Positions 48,305 to 56,773 are shown, counted from the first letter of the stretch. The stretch is 64,000 nt of DNA from Flavobacterium degerlachei (GCF_900106645.1 NZ_FNMV01000003.1:232238-296237), one strand, 5' to 3'. Numbers and translations: made by a program. The notes: generated from the sequence alone by a model not told the origin.

Positions 48305-48466
48305 ATGAAAGAAGAACGATTAATCTCGCTAGATGTATAACGAAAACTTACTATTTAAATGATGATAATTATCAATAAAACAGTAAGTTGGAAATTTATT
48401 AACCCACATTTAAAACACCTAGAATAATATGTCTGTACTAAAGAATTATTTTTCTTATTTTATATT
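48305..48466 (+). pseudogene. Remnant of a NagX-like (DUF5009) acyltransferase gene
   Basis: Reading from the ATG at 48305, one frame gives MKEERLISLDV, stop, RKLTI, stop, MMIIINKTVSW...PHLKHLE, stop, YVCT. This follows, position by position, the N-terminus of the NagX/heparan-alpha-glucosaminide N-acetyltransferase-like family (RLxSLDVFRGLT, MxxVNxPGSW, PLxHAxWHGCTPTDL). Three in-frame stops and changes at the conserved FRG and PGSW show decay. The rest of the gene (normally about 370 codons) is not recognisable in the spacer. NagX genes are common in amino-sugar loci, so this was probably the fourth gene of the murQ unit. Confidence 0.75.
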
Positions 48467-48763
48467 GCCCCTAATTTGGTTTTGAATGTCTTCTAGATAT
48501 TTTGACCTACTAGCAGTTAATAAAACTATGCTCATTTCTTTCGAATTTCTATCTAGGTCTACTTCTAAATTATATTAGTATAAATCACTAGACAGCAATT
48601 ATTTGATAAATGAATGATGAAAACACTTCAAATGGATTGTTTTTTTCTATCGTCTTTGAATACTATTAACTGCTTTTCCTAAAAATATTTGGCAAAGAAA
48701 TTGCTGCCATTAAATAAGCGGAATTTTAATACTCATTTATCTATTAAACTTCACTAAAAAAAC
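48467..48763. other. Decayed spacer after the NagX-like remnant
   Basis: About 300 AT-rich bases with stops in all frames. It presumably holds what is left of the dead gene; I see no conserved domain in it. Confidence 0.5.
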
Positions 48764-48771
48764 TATTTTTG
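48764..48771 (+). promoter_or_regulatory. Putative -7 box of the digH-ampG-nagZ unit
   Basis: TATTTTTG matches TAnnTTTG, 24 bases before the ATG at 48795. No TGC-N7-TGC site is seen here. Confidence 0.5.
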
Positions 48772-48794
48772 AACTCTATAAAAACATACTTATA

Positions 48795-50369
48795 ATGAAC
48801 CGGAACAACTCCATACTACTACTGATTTCAATTTTCCTACTATCGTTTTGGAATGCAGGGGCGCAAGAAAACTCAGCAAACCCTAAAAATGAGTTTAGAG
48901 CGGTATGGATTGCCACTGTTGTGAATATCGACTGGCCAAAAGCGGGTACTGATCCTATTGAAAAGCAAAAAGCCGACTTCATTGAAATTTTAGATACCTA
49001 TAAAAAGCTAAACTATAACGCGGTGATTGTCCAAATTAGAAGTGTTGGCGATGCTTTCTATCCTTCTAAATTGGCCCCATGGTCTAAATATTTAACAGGA
49101 AAAGAAGGAAAAGCTCCTGCTGATAATTTTGACCCGCTTGAATGGATGATAACTGAAACTCACAATAGAGGCTTTGAATTTCATGCCTGGTTAAACCCAT
49201 ATCGTGCAACTATGAACTTAAATACAGAAGTATTGAGTCCAACGCATGATTTCTTTAAACATCCCGAATGGATGATTAAATATGGTGGGAAATATTACTA
49301 TAATCCTGCTTTGCCTGATGTTCAAACTCATTTAATTGCAGTTGTTGACGAGGTGGTAAAAAACTATGATATTGATGCCATTCATTTTGATGATTATTTC
49401 TATCCATACAAAATAGCAGGAGAAGAGTTCGATGATTCTGCATCCTTCAAGAAATTCGGTGCTGGAATGAGCTTGGCTGATTGGAGACGTTACAATGTGA
49501 ATAATTTCGTGAAATACTGTTCCTATTCCATAAAAAGTATCAAGCCATGGGTACAATTTGGTATTAGTCCGTTTGGAGTTTGGCGCAACAAATCAGTAGA
49601 TCCAAAAGGTTCTGACACCCAGTCTGGACAAACGAACTACGATGATTTATTTGCTGATCCAATGGCGTGGATGGAACACAGCTGGGTTGATTATATTCTG
49701 CCACAATTGTATTGGAGTATGGACCACCGCACCGCTTCGTATACCAAACTATTAAAATGGTGGGCTGAAAACTCAAAAAACACTGCAGTCTACATCGGAA
49801 ATGGGAGTTACAAAATCAACACTGATTCAGACAAAAGATGGAACGTTCCTTCTGAAATACCAAATCAGATTGACGTAACCAGATCTTATAAAAACATTAA
49901 TGGAAATGCTTTCTTTAGTGCCAAATCATTTATCAACAGAAACAAATCTGTTACTGATTTGTTGATGAATAACCAATATAAATATCCGGCCCTACCGTAT
50001 GTTGTGCCAAATTCCAGACATATAGTTATTGACAATCCTACCGTTTGTAATTCAATTAGCGACAATAACTGTTCTACTTATACCCTCAATTATCCTTTGA
50101 ATAGTAAGATTCGCTATGTTATGGTTTACGAGGCGAAAAATGGAGCTAAATTAGACATTAGTGATACAAGTCAGATTGTTGATAAAATTGCTTTCAAAGA
50201 AAAAAAAGACAGCATTTCTATAGTTATTAAAAAGAATAAATTAGATAAAAATAATACGTATGCTTTATCCTTTATTGACTTTTATGGTAATGAAAGTAAA
50301 GCTACTCAACTAAGTACAACATCCGAAAAAAAACCAACTCAAAGCGCATCAAATAATGGAAGTAGATAA
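48795..50369 (+). CDS. Glycosyl hydrolase-like 10 protein (DigH/YngK family)
   Basis: This 524-residue exported protein has a signal peptide (ending near NAGAQ). The GHL10 (DUF187) barrel begins FRAVWIATVVNIDWPKAG and continues with NYNAVIVQIRSVGDAFYPS, FEFHAWLNPYRA, AIHFDDYFYP (acidic active-site region) and FGISPFGVWRN. E. coli DigH (YddW), in this family, cleaves peptide-free (denuded) peptidoglycan glycan strands. The C-terminal part (about 390-524) is an Ig-like domain. Its place before ampG and nagZ fits a periplasmic or surface enzyme that shortens glycan chains. The stop overlaps the ampG start by 14 bases. Confidence 0.87.
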   Translation: MNRNNSILLLISIFLLSFWNAGAQENSANPKNEFRAVWIATVVNIDWPKAGTDPIEKQKADFIEILDTYKKLNYNAVIVQIRSVGDAFYPSKLAPWSKYLTGKEGKAPADNFDPLEWMITETHNRGFEFHAWLNPYRATMNLNTEVLSPTHDFFKHPEWMIKYGGKYYYNPALPDVQTHLIAVVDEVVKNYDIDAIHFDDYFYPYKIAGEEFDDSASFKKFGAGMSLADWRRYNVNNFVKYCSYSIKSIKPWVQFGISPFGVWRNKSVDPKGSDTQSGQTNYDDLFADPMAWMEHSWVDYILPQLYWSMDHRTASYTKLLKWWAENSKNTAVYIGNGSYKINTDSDKRWNVPSEIPNQIDVTRSYKNINGNAFFSAKSFINRNKSVTDLLMNNQYKYPALPYVVPNSRHIVIDNPTVCNSISDNNCSTYTLNYPLNSKIRYVMVYEAKNGAKLDISDTSQIVDKIAFKEKKDSISIVIKKNKLDKNNTYALSFIDFYGNESKATQLSTTSEKKPTQSASNNGSR

Positions 50370-51633
50370 CAGACCTTGGTATTGGATACCTATTTTAAAC
50401 TTTGCCTCGGGCCTTCCTTACGCTATTATTATTTCGGTTTCGGTGATCATGTACAAAAACCTAGGAATCAGCAATGAAGACATCGGTATTTATACTAGTC
50501 TTTTATATCTTCCTTGGGTAATAAAGCCATTATGGAGTCCTTTTATTGACTTGTATTCCACTAAAAGAAAATGGTTTTTGGCTATGCAATTAGTCATATC
50601 TATCGCCTTTTTAATAGTAGGATTGTCCATTCCTATGAATCATTTTTTTGTCATTAGTTTGGCTGTTTTTTGGGTAGCTGCTTTTGCCTCGGCTTCTAAT
50701 GATGTGGCCAGTGATGGCTTTTACATGTTGGCTTTAGAGAAGGACCAACAATCCTTTTTCTTAGGAATCCGAAGTACTTTTTACAGACTTTCCATGCTTA
50801 CCGGAAATGGTTTGATTGTAATTATTGGAGGATATTTAGAGCAAGAATATGGCGACAAACAAAAAGCTTGGTCTTACACGATGATTATTGTTGGATTATT
50901 AATGACTTTAATCACAATCTACAATTATTTTGCTACCCCAAGAACTGAAAAAGCAATTGTAAAAAATTCGGTAGAGGCCGAAAAAGCTAGTTTTTCTAGT
51001 GTATTTTCTAGTTTTTTTCAAAAGAAACAAATTGGAATTGCTTTGGCTTTCATCTTATTATTCCGTTTGGGAGAATCTCAATTATTAAAAATGTTAACCC
51101 CGTTTTTAATAGATGATATTAGTGTTGGCGGAATTGGATTAACAACACAAGATGTAGGAATTATCTACGGTACCTTTGGTGTGATTTCACTAACCGTTGG
51201 AGGTATCATAGGAGGTATTGTTATCTCTAGAGATGGTCTTGGTAAATGGATGTTGCCCATGATTCTAGCGATGCACTTACCTATTATCGGTTTTATTTTA
51301 TTAGCTCATTTTCACCCTACTTCTGTCTATTATATTTATGCTACAGTTATAGCGGAGCAATTTGGTTATGGGTTTGGTTTTGCCGCCTTTATGATGTACT
51401 TGATTTATGTTGCTGATGGTGAATCAAAAACCTCCCACTACTCCATCGCTACTGGGTTTATGGCACTAGGAATGATGCTTCCGGGAATGTTAAGTGGTTT
51501 TATCCAAGAGTACTTAGGCTATGGAAATTTCTTTATTTGGGTTTTCCTCGCCACAATCCCTGGATTAATTCTGTCACGATTCTTAATATATCCGAAAGAA
51601 TTTGGAAAGAAGGTAGGCCAAGAAAATTCATAA
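50356..51633 (+). CDS. ampG: AmpG-like MFS muropeptide permease
   Basis: This 425-residue inner-membrane protein with 12 hydrophobic segments belongs to the AmpG/PAT branch of the major facilitator superfamily. The opening ILNFASGLPYAIIISVSVIMYKNLGIS is followed by LPWVIKPLWSPFIDLYSTKR (the AmpG-type W-KPLWSP-D loop) and ASASNDVASDGFYMLALE. AmpG imports GlcNAc-anhydroMurNAc and its peptides, which NagZ then splits; nagZ is the next gene. The overlap with the hydrolase gene suggests coupled translation. Exact cargo is inferred from context. Confidence 0.87.
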   Translation: MEVDNRPWYWIPILNFASGLPYAIIISVSVIMYKNLGISNEDIGIYTSLLYLPWVIKPLWSPFIDLYSTKRKWFLAMQLVISIAFLIVGLSIPMNHFFVISLAVFWVAAFASASNDVASDGFYMLALEKDQQSFFLGIRSTFYRLSMLTGNGLIVIIGGYLEQEYGDKQKAWSYTMIIVGLLMTLITIYNYFATPRTEKAIVKNSVEAEKASFSSVFSSFFQKKQIGIALAFILLFRLGESQLLKMLTPFLIDDISVGGIGLTTQDVGIIYGTFGVISLTVGGIIGGIVISRDGLGKWMLPMILAMHLPIIGFILLAHFHPTSVYYIYATVIAEQFGYGFGFAAFMMYLIYVADGESKTSHYSIATGFMALGMMLPGMLSGFIQEYLGYGNFFIWVFLATIPGLILSRFLIYPKEFGKKVGQENS

Positions 51634-51695
51634 ACATATAAGTCATTTAAGTTTATGAAAATAGAATAAATGAAGAACAAAGAAGCAAAAACAAT

Positions 51696-51737
51696 CCTTG
51701 CAAACTTAGTGCCTCCTTTGTGTACTTTGTGTTTAAA
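51696..51737. repeat. CTTTG-rich repeated words before nagZ
   Basis: CCTTGCAAACTTAG, CCTTTGTG and ACTTTGTG follow each other at intervals of about 10 to 18 bases, then TTTAAA. Similar words occur before trx at 55980. Confidence 0.35.
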
Positions 51738-51746
51738 TAAAGAGAT

Positions 51747-53345
51747 ATGACATTAGAACAAAAAATAGGACAATTCTTTTTTCCAGCGGTTTTTATAAAC
51801 GATTCTGAAGAAAATATTCAGGCAACCGAACAATTAATTAAAGAACATAATATAGGTGGATTAACTTTTTTTCATAGTAGAGCCAGTGCAGCTACAAATT
51901 ATGAAACCAAGAAAAAGATAGTCTATAATGACGATAGTTACCAGCGTTTAAAAGATCTTATTGTTCGTTACCAAAAATGTGCCTCTACTCCACTTTTGAT
52001 GAGTATTGATGCTGAATGGGGATTAGCTATGCGCGTCGAAAAAACACCTCAATATCCTTATGCTATTACTCTTGGTGCTTTGCCAGACAGTGAATCCCAT
52101 TTAGTTTACGAACTGGGGAAACAAATAGGCTTGGATTTGAAATCGGCAGGAATTCAATACAATTTAGCACCTCTTGCTGATATTAATAATAACCCAAATA
52201 ATCCCGTAATTGGCTACCGTTCTTTTGGTGAAAACAAGGAAAAAGTAGCTGATTTTGCTTTAGAATATTTAAGAGGAATGAGTGACGTAGGGGTTTTAGG
52301 CTGTCTAAAGCATTTTCCTGGTCACGGAAATACCAATGTTGATTCGCACTTAGGACTGCCAATTTTAGAAGAAAACCTGGAACAACTACTCGAAAACGAA
52401 TTGTATCCATTCATAAAAGGAATTGAAAATAATGTCGACTCCATCATGATTGGACACCTTGCAGTTCCAGCTTTAAATGAAGGTAAAGACACCTCGGCCA
52501 CTTTATCAAAATCCGTGATTGAAGATCTTTTGCGAAAGCAATTAGGATATGATGGATTAGTGATTTCAGATGCCTTGAATATGCATAGCGTTTCCAAACT
52601 GTACGATAAAAAAGGGCAATTAGAATGGGAAGCTTTCAACGCTGGAAATGATGTGTTGTGCTTTGCCGAGAATGTTCCAGAAGGTATTCAGGAGATTCTT
52701 AAAAACGCAACAGCAGAACGTATTGAAGAAAGCTATGCTCGCTTAATGAAATGCAAACAGAAAGCTGGAATTCTAGACAATCATCAAACTGTAGCTGCTA
52801 ATTTAGACTTTGAAACGGCTTCATTATTGAATCGTAAAATTGCGCAAAGCAGCATCACTATAATCAAAGGTAATAACAACACTGCTCTAGTTTTGAAAGC
52901 ATCCAAAAAAGGAAAATTAGCATTACTAAGCCTCCATAAAGGAAATGACAATCCCTTTTTTAATTCATTGAATCCTACTTTAAAAGCACCATTATTTTCT
53001 GTAGAAGAAATAGAAGAACATACTATAGCTTCTTTGGAAAAAGATCTTGCGCCATTTGATACTCTTGTCATTGGATTATACATTCCGAAAGCAAAACCAA
53101 TGAATAATTTTGATTTGGCTCCTGAGGTATTATCAATAATAAAGCAATTACTACAATCAAAAAAGTGCGTGCTCTATGTATTTGGAAACCCTTATGCGTT
53201 GCAAGTTATTCCCGATTTGGAATTTGCTACTGGAATTGTTCAGGTATATCAAGATTTTATCGAATTCCAAGAAAATGCTGCCATACAATTGCTTAATAAT
53301 AGTTTATGTAAAGGAATTTTACCCGTCCATATTAATGGCATTTAG
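51747..53345 (+). CDS. nagZ: Beta-N-acetylglucosaminidase, GH3 (NagZ-like)
   Basis: This 532-residue glycoside hydrolase family 3 enzyme has no signal peptide, so it is probably cytoplasmic. It releases GlcNAc from GlcNAc-anhMurNAc. The NagZ signatures are LLMSIDAEWGLAMRV, GIQYNLAPLADIN, CLKHFPGHGNTNVDSHLGLP (the His-Asp dyad loop particular to NagZ) and GLVISDALNMHSVSK with the nucleophile Asp. A C-terminal domain of about 170 residues extends beyond the single-domain E. coli enzyme (341 residues), as in two-domain Gram-positive NagZ. It is the last gene of the digH-ampG-nagZ unit, 113 bases after ampG. Confidence 0.9.
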   Translation: MTLEQKIGQFFFPAVFINDSEENIQATEQLIKEHNIGGLTFFHSRASAATNYETKKKIVYNDDSYQRLKDLIVRYQKCASTPLLMSIDAEWGLAMRVEKTPQYPYAITLGALPDSESHLVYELGKQIGLDLKSAGIQYNLAPLADINNNPNNPVIGYRSFGENKEKVADFALEYLRGMSDVGVLGCLKHFPGHGNTNVDSHLGLPILEENLEQLLENELYPFIKGIENNVDSIMIGHLAVPALNEGKDTSATLSKSVIEDLLRKQLGYDGLVISDALNMHSVSKLYDKKGQLEWEAFNAGNDVLCFAENVPEGIQEILKNATAERIEESYARLMKCKQKAGILDNHQTVAANLDFETASLLNRKIAQSSITIIKGNNNTALVLKASKKGKLALLSLHKGNDNPFFNSLNPTLKAPLFSVEEIEEHTIASLEKDLAPFDTLVIGLYIPKAKPMNNFDLAPEVLSIIKQLLQSKKCVLYVFGNPYALQVIPDLEFATGIVQVYQDFIEFQENAAIQLLNNSLCKGILPVHINGI

Positions 53346-53582
53346 CAGTATTTTAAAAAAAAAATTTCATAATTCTTTTAGTGCAATTGTTTTATCAGAC
53401 GATCTAGAATTGGAATTCAAATCACATTCTACTAAAAATCAACACCTAAGCCTAAAAAAAAAGAGCACTAAACAAACTATTTTTCGTTCTAAAAAAACGG
53501 TTTAGAAACAAGTTGTTTATTCAATATCAGTTTAGGCTTTTACGTAGTTTTTTATCTATATTGCAATCTCAAACGCAATAGT

Positions 53583-55034
53583 ATGGATACCAAAATTAAC
53601 AGAAATAAAGAATTATCAATAACCGAAGCCTTAATTCCAGTTGTGGCACTTATAGTTATGTTAGGCTATAATGTCGCGGTTTATGGAGATAACGCTTTGA
53701 GTGGAAGTAACCAATTTGTTCTATTATTAGGCGCTGCTGTCGCCGCCATCGTTGGATTTTTGAATAAAGTCACTTTCGAAAAAATGATGGAAGAGGTTGC
53801 TGAAAATATAAAATCAACCGTGGGTGCTATCCTTATATTACTTATGGTTGGCGCATTAGCTGGAACTTGGCTAATTAGCGGAATAATCCCATCAATGATT
53901 TATTACGGTTTACAAATTTTAAGCCCTGCCATATTTCTACCTGCTACTTTAATCATCTGTTCGATAATCTCAATCGCCACAGGGAGTTCTTGGACCACAA
54001 GTGCAACTGTTGGTATTGCCTTGATAGGCGTTGGAGGTGCATTAGGTTTCGATTTGGGAATGGTCGCTGGAGCAGTAATTTCAGGAGCTTATTTTGGAGA
54101 CAAATTATCTCCAATGTCAGATACAACCAACCTTGCTCCTGCTATGGCTGGTACTGATTTATTTACTCATATCAGGTACATGACCTTAACAACGATTCCA
54201 ACTTATGTAATCACCCTTATTATTTTTATTATTTTGGGCTTATCCGTTGAGATCAATGGAAATGTGGATATTGCAAGCCTTCTAGCCGACATAGAAAAAT
54301 CCTTTACTATTTCGCCATGGTTATTCTTGGTACCTACGATTGTAATAGGATTAATTATCAAAAAAACCGAACCCTTAGTTGCTCTTTTAGTAGGAACTCT
54401 TTTAGCTGCTATTTTCGCTTTAATATTTCAGCCGCATATCATTAACCAAATTGCAGGTGTAGATCACATGACTTTTGAGTCAGGTTATAAAGGGGTAATG
54501 GATGCCATTACCGGCAAAGTAGTAGTACCGACAGAAAACAAAACTCTTGCCGATTTATTTACTTCTGGTGGAATGGAAAAAATGTTAGGTACTATCTGGC
54601 TAATTCTTTGTGCGATGGTTTTTGGTGGAATAATGGATGCTATTGGCGCTTTATCCAGAATAAGTCAGACTCTTTTAAAAATGGCACACACTACTTTTGG
54701 ACTGTTTGCTTCAACAGTAGGAAGTTGTATGGCATTAAACATTACCGCTTCAGATCAATATTTAGCTATTGTGGTTCCTGGTAAAATGTTTGCCAAAGCA
54801 TACAAAGAGAAAGGCCTAGCTCCTGAAAATTTAAGTAGAACATTAGAAGATTCTGGAACAGTAACTTCAGTTTTAATTCCGTGGAATACCTGTGGTGCCT
54901 ATCAATCAGGAACTTTGGGTGTTTCAACACTTGATTATCTACCCTATGCCTTTTTTAATATCTTGAGCCCGTTTATGACATTAATCTTTGCAGCATTCAA
55001 TATTAAAATTAGACAATTGGTCGATAAAAAATAA
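53583..55034 (+). CDS. nhaC: NhaC family Na+/H+ antiporter
   Basis: This 483-residue inner-membrane antiporter has about 12 hydrophobic segments. NhaC marks are STVGAILILLMVGALAGTWL, SWTTSATVGIALIGVG, GAVISGAYFGDKLSPMSDTTNLAP and the late LEDSGTVTSVLIPWNTCGAY. The conserved Asp/Thr ion site in GDKLSPMSDTTNLAP is intact. Some relatives exchange malate/lactate or amino acids instead of simple ions. It is a single gene with its own terminator. Sodium extrusion would support the two sodium symporters in this window, but that is a general inference. Confidence 0.92.
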   Translation: MDTKINRNKELSITEALIPVVALIVMLGYNVAVYGDNALSGSNQFVLLLGAAVAAIVGFLNKVTFEKMMEEVAENIKSTVGAILILLMVGALAGTWLISGIIPSMIYYGLQILSPAIFLPATLIICSIISIATGSSWTTSATVGIALIGVGGALGFDLGMVAGAVISGAYFGDKLSPMSDTTNLAPAMAGTDLFTHIRYMTLTTIPTYVITLIIFIILGLSVEINGNVDIASLLADIEKSFTISPWLFLVPTIVIGLIIKKTEPLVALLVGTLLAAIFALIFQPHIINQIAGVDHMTFESGYKGVMDAITGKVVVPTENKTLADLFTSGGMEKMLGTIWLILCAMVFGGIMDAIGALSRISQTLLKMAHTTFGLFASTVGSCMALNITASDQYLAIVVPGKMFAKAYKEKGLAPENLSRTLEDSGTVTSVLIPWNTCGAYQSGTLGVSTLDYLPYAFFNILSPFMTLIFAAFNIKIRQLVDKK

Positions 55035-55069
55035 CAAAAAAAAGACACTTTTAATTCGAGACAAAATAT

Positions 55070-55110
55070 AAAGCCATGACTTACCGTAAGTTATGGCTTT
55101 GTGTTTTTTA
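55070..55110 (+). terminator. Terminator after nhaC
   Basis: AAAGCCATGACTTAC / GTAAGTTATGGCTTT, a 15-bp stem with one G-T pair, is followed by GTGTTTTTT. Confidence 0.82.
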
Positions 55111-55182
55111 CCAATAAGCAAAAGCTATAATTCGATAAAAATATATAATTGAAATTGATAATGAACAGCCTTTCTTATTCCC

Positions 55183-55190
55183 TATTTTTG
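55183..55190 (+). promoter_or_regulatory. Putative -7 box of the peroxiredoxin gene
   Basis: TATTTTTG matches TAnnTTTG, 34 bases before the ATG at 55224. Confidence 0.5.
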
Positions 55191-55223
55191 CAGAATATTA
55201 AATAAAAATTAAACAATATAATT

Positions 55224-55862
55224 ATGTCATTAGTAGGAAAAAAATTCCCAAGTATTGCAGTTGATGCTATCTCAGAAATGGGAGACAACATGAAAATCAA
55301 CATTTTTGAAGAAGCTACAAATAACAACAAAAAAGTACTTTTGTTTTGGTACCCAAAAGATTTTACTTTTGTATGTCCTACAGAATTACATGCTTTTCAA
55401 GCTGCATTACCTGAATTTGAAAAAAGAAATACAATCGTAATTGGTGCTTCTTGTGATACAAATGAAGTTCACTTTGCATGGTTAAACACTGCAAAAAACA
55501 ATGGTGGAATCGAAGGTGTTACTTACCCAATCCTTGCTGACACTAACAGAAACTTATCTAACATTTTAGGGATTCTAGATATTGATTCAACTGAATATAG
55601 TGAAGAAACTGATTCAGTTATGATCGAAGGATCTAATGTAACTTTTAGAGCTACTTATTTAATTGATGAAACTGGAAAAATTTTCCACGAAAGTGTTAAC
55701 GATATGCCATTAGGTCGTAACGTAAACGAATACTTGCGTATGGTTGATGCATATACTCATATCCAAGAAAAAGGGGAAGTTTGTCCTGCAAACTGGGAAG
55801 CTGGTAAAGAAGCAATGAGTGCTGACAGAAAAAGTACTGCTGAATACTTAAGCTTAAACTAA
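55224..55862 (+). CDS. 2-Cys peroxiredoxin (AhpC/Prx1 type)
   Basis: This 212-residue cytoplasmic peroxidase reduces hydrogen and organic peroxides. The peroxidatic Cys lies in KDFTFVCPTELHAFQ and the resolving Cys near the C-terminus in GEVCPANWEAG. The GASCDTNEVHFAWLNT segment and the Arg in VTFRATYLIDETG complete the site. Length is normal for AhpC/Prx1 proteins. It is followed by a CGNC thioredoxin and DUF6952, which may regenerate or assist it. No ahpF gene is adjacent, so the neighbouring thioredoxin is a candidate electron donor. Confidence 0.94.
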   Translation: MSLVGKKFPSIAVDAISEMGDNMKINIFEEATNNNKKVLLFWYPKDFTFVCPTELHAFQAALPEFEKRNTIVIGASCDTNEVHFAWLNTAKNNGGIEGVTYPILADTNRNLSNILGILDIDSTEYSEETDSVMIEGSNVTFRATYLIDETGKIFHESVNDMPLGRNVNEYLRMVDAYTHIQEKGEVCPANWEAGKEAMSADRKSTAEYLSLN

Positions 55863-55875
55863 TTTATTAAGAGTT

Positions 55876-55951
55876 ACAAAGTTGCAAAGGCATATAGTTT
55901 CAAAGTTTATACTTTGAATTAATTGTCAATTCAAGCCTTTTGCAACTTTGT
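55876..55951. repeat. Nested inverted repeat between peroxiredoxin and thioredoxin genes
   Basis: The outer arms ACAAAGTTGCAAAGGC (55876-55891) and GCCTTTTGCAACTTTGT (55935-55951) pair with one bulge. Inside lie TTCAAAGT/ACTTTGAA around TTAT, and TTGAATT/AATTCAA. CTTTGCAA-like words continue to 56010. Confidence 0.55.
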
Positions 55952-56020
55952 CGCTTTTAAATCTTTTTAAAAACCTTTGCAACTTAGTTCCTCTGAACCT
56001 TTGCATCTAAAAACAAAACT

Positions 56021-56329
56021 ATGTTAATCGATTTAAACGAAGATACTTTAGCTGATTTAGTCAACCAAAACAATAAGGTTGTCGTACAATTTTCGGCTTC
56101 GTGGTGTGGTAATTGCCGAATCATGAAACCAAAATTCAAAAAGCTAGCTACTGAAAATGAAGCAATCACTTTTGTACTTGTGGATGCTGAAAATTCACCA
56201 GAATCAAGAAAACTGGCTAATGTAAGTAACCTACCTACTTTTGCCACTTTCGTGAATGGTAAACTGGTAAACGAAACGCAAACTAATAAACAAGAAGTGC
56301 TAATTGAATTAGTGAACGAAATTGTTTAA
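56021..56329 (+). CDS. Thioredoxin family protein (CGNC active site)
   Basis: This 102-residue cytoplasmic thioredoxin-fold protein has the active site SASWCGNCRIMKPKF (Cys at about 28 and 31) in place of the usual WCGPC. The cis-Pro segment is SNLPTFATFVNGK. Length is near that of classical thioredoxin. Its place after the peroxiredoxin gene suggests a dedicated reductant. The changed CGNC pair may tune its redox potential. No membrane or signal segment is present. Confidence 0.9.
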   Translation: MLIDLNEDTLADLVNQNNKVVVQFSASWCGNCRIMKPKFKKLATENEAITFVLVDAENSPESRKLANVSNLPTFATFVNGKLVNETQTNKQEVLIELVNEIV

Positions 56330-56339
56330 TTTTTCATTG

Positions 56340-56449
56340 GTTTAAAGTTTAATGTTACCTCTCTTTAAAACTAAGTTTAATGTTAAACTTTAGGTATAAA
56401 AAATAGTAGCTAAAAACCTTGACCTTTTTAAACTTTAAACTTTAAACTA
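56340..56449. repeat. TTTAAAC-rich spacer
   Basis: Three exact tandem TTTAAAC heptamers (56427-56447) end a spacer also rich in GTTTAAAG and GTTTAATG words, just before the DUF6952 gene. It is AT-rich and periodic; the function is unknown. Confidence 0.45.
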
Positions 56450-56456
56450 AAGAAAT

Positions 56457-56714
56457 ATGAAATTACCTGTAATAAAGTATTTAACGCAGTTCATAGAAGA
56501 TAACGACCAAGATTATATCATTGAAACGATAGAGGTTTTAGAAGCAATGACTGAAATCCCTTCGTTAAAAGATGAAGAATTGGATGTTATTGGAGAATTA
56601 ATCTCTAATATGTATGGTGCCATTGAAGTGCATAAAATGGTTAAAAGCGGAACCGATAAAAAGGAAGCGCTAAATACTTTTATGAAACGGGTTTTGGGCT
56701 CTATCGACAAATAA
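56457..56714 (+). CDS. DUF6952 family small protein
   Basis: This 85-residue, acidic, probably all-helical cytoplasmic protein carries the highly conserved flavobacterial pattern MKLPVIKYLTQFIEDND, DELDVIGELISNMYGAIEVHK and a C-terminal FMKRVLGSIDK. The function is unknown. I recall this gene sitting after peroxiredoxin and thioredoxin genes in related genomes, which would make a peroxide-defence role plausible, but it lacks cysteines and so cannot act as a redox enzyme itself. A terminator follows. Confidence 0.8.
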   Translation: MKLPVIKYLTQFIEDNDQDYIIETIEVLEAMTEIPSLKDEELDVIGELISNMYGAIEVHKMVKSGTDKKEALNTFMKRVLGSIDK

Positions 56715-56741
56715 ACAACTATTTTATAATAGTTCTAGAAC

Positions 56742-56773
56742 AAACGCACTTAGAAATAGCTGCGTTTTTTTTA
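56742..56773 (+). terminator. Terminator after the DUF6952 gene
   Basis: AAACGCA / TGCGTTT with a 12-base loop is followed by a T run. Confidence 0.75.

Noticed and set aside
53335..53505. A 56-codon lysine-rich plus-strand frame at the end of nagZ
   Set aside because: It overlaps the nagZ end, lacks a recognisable domain and has low-complexity A-rich coding. No promoter or conservation can be shown.
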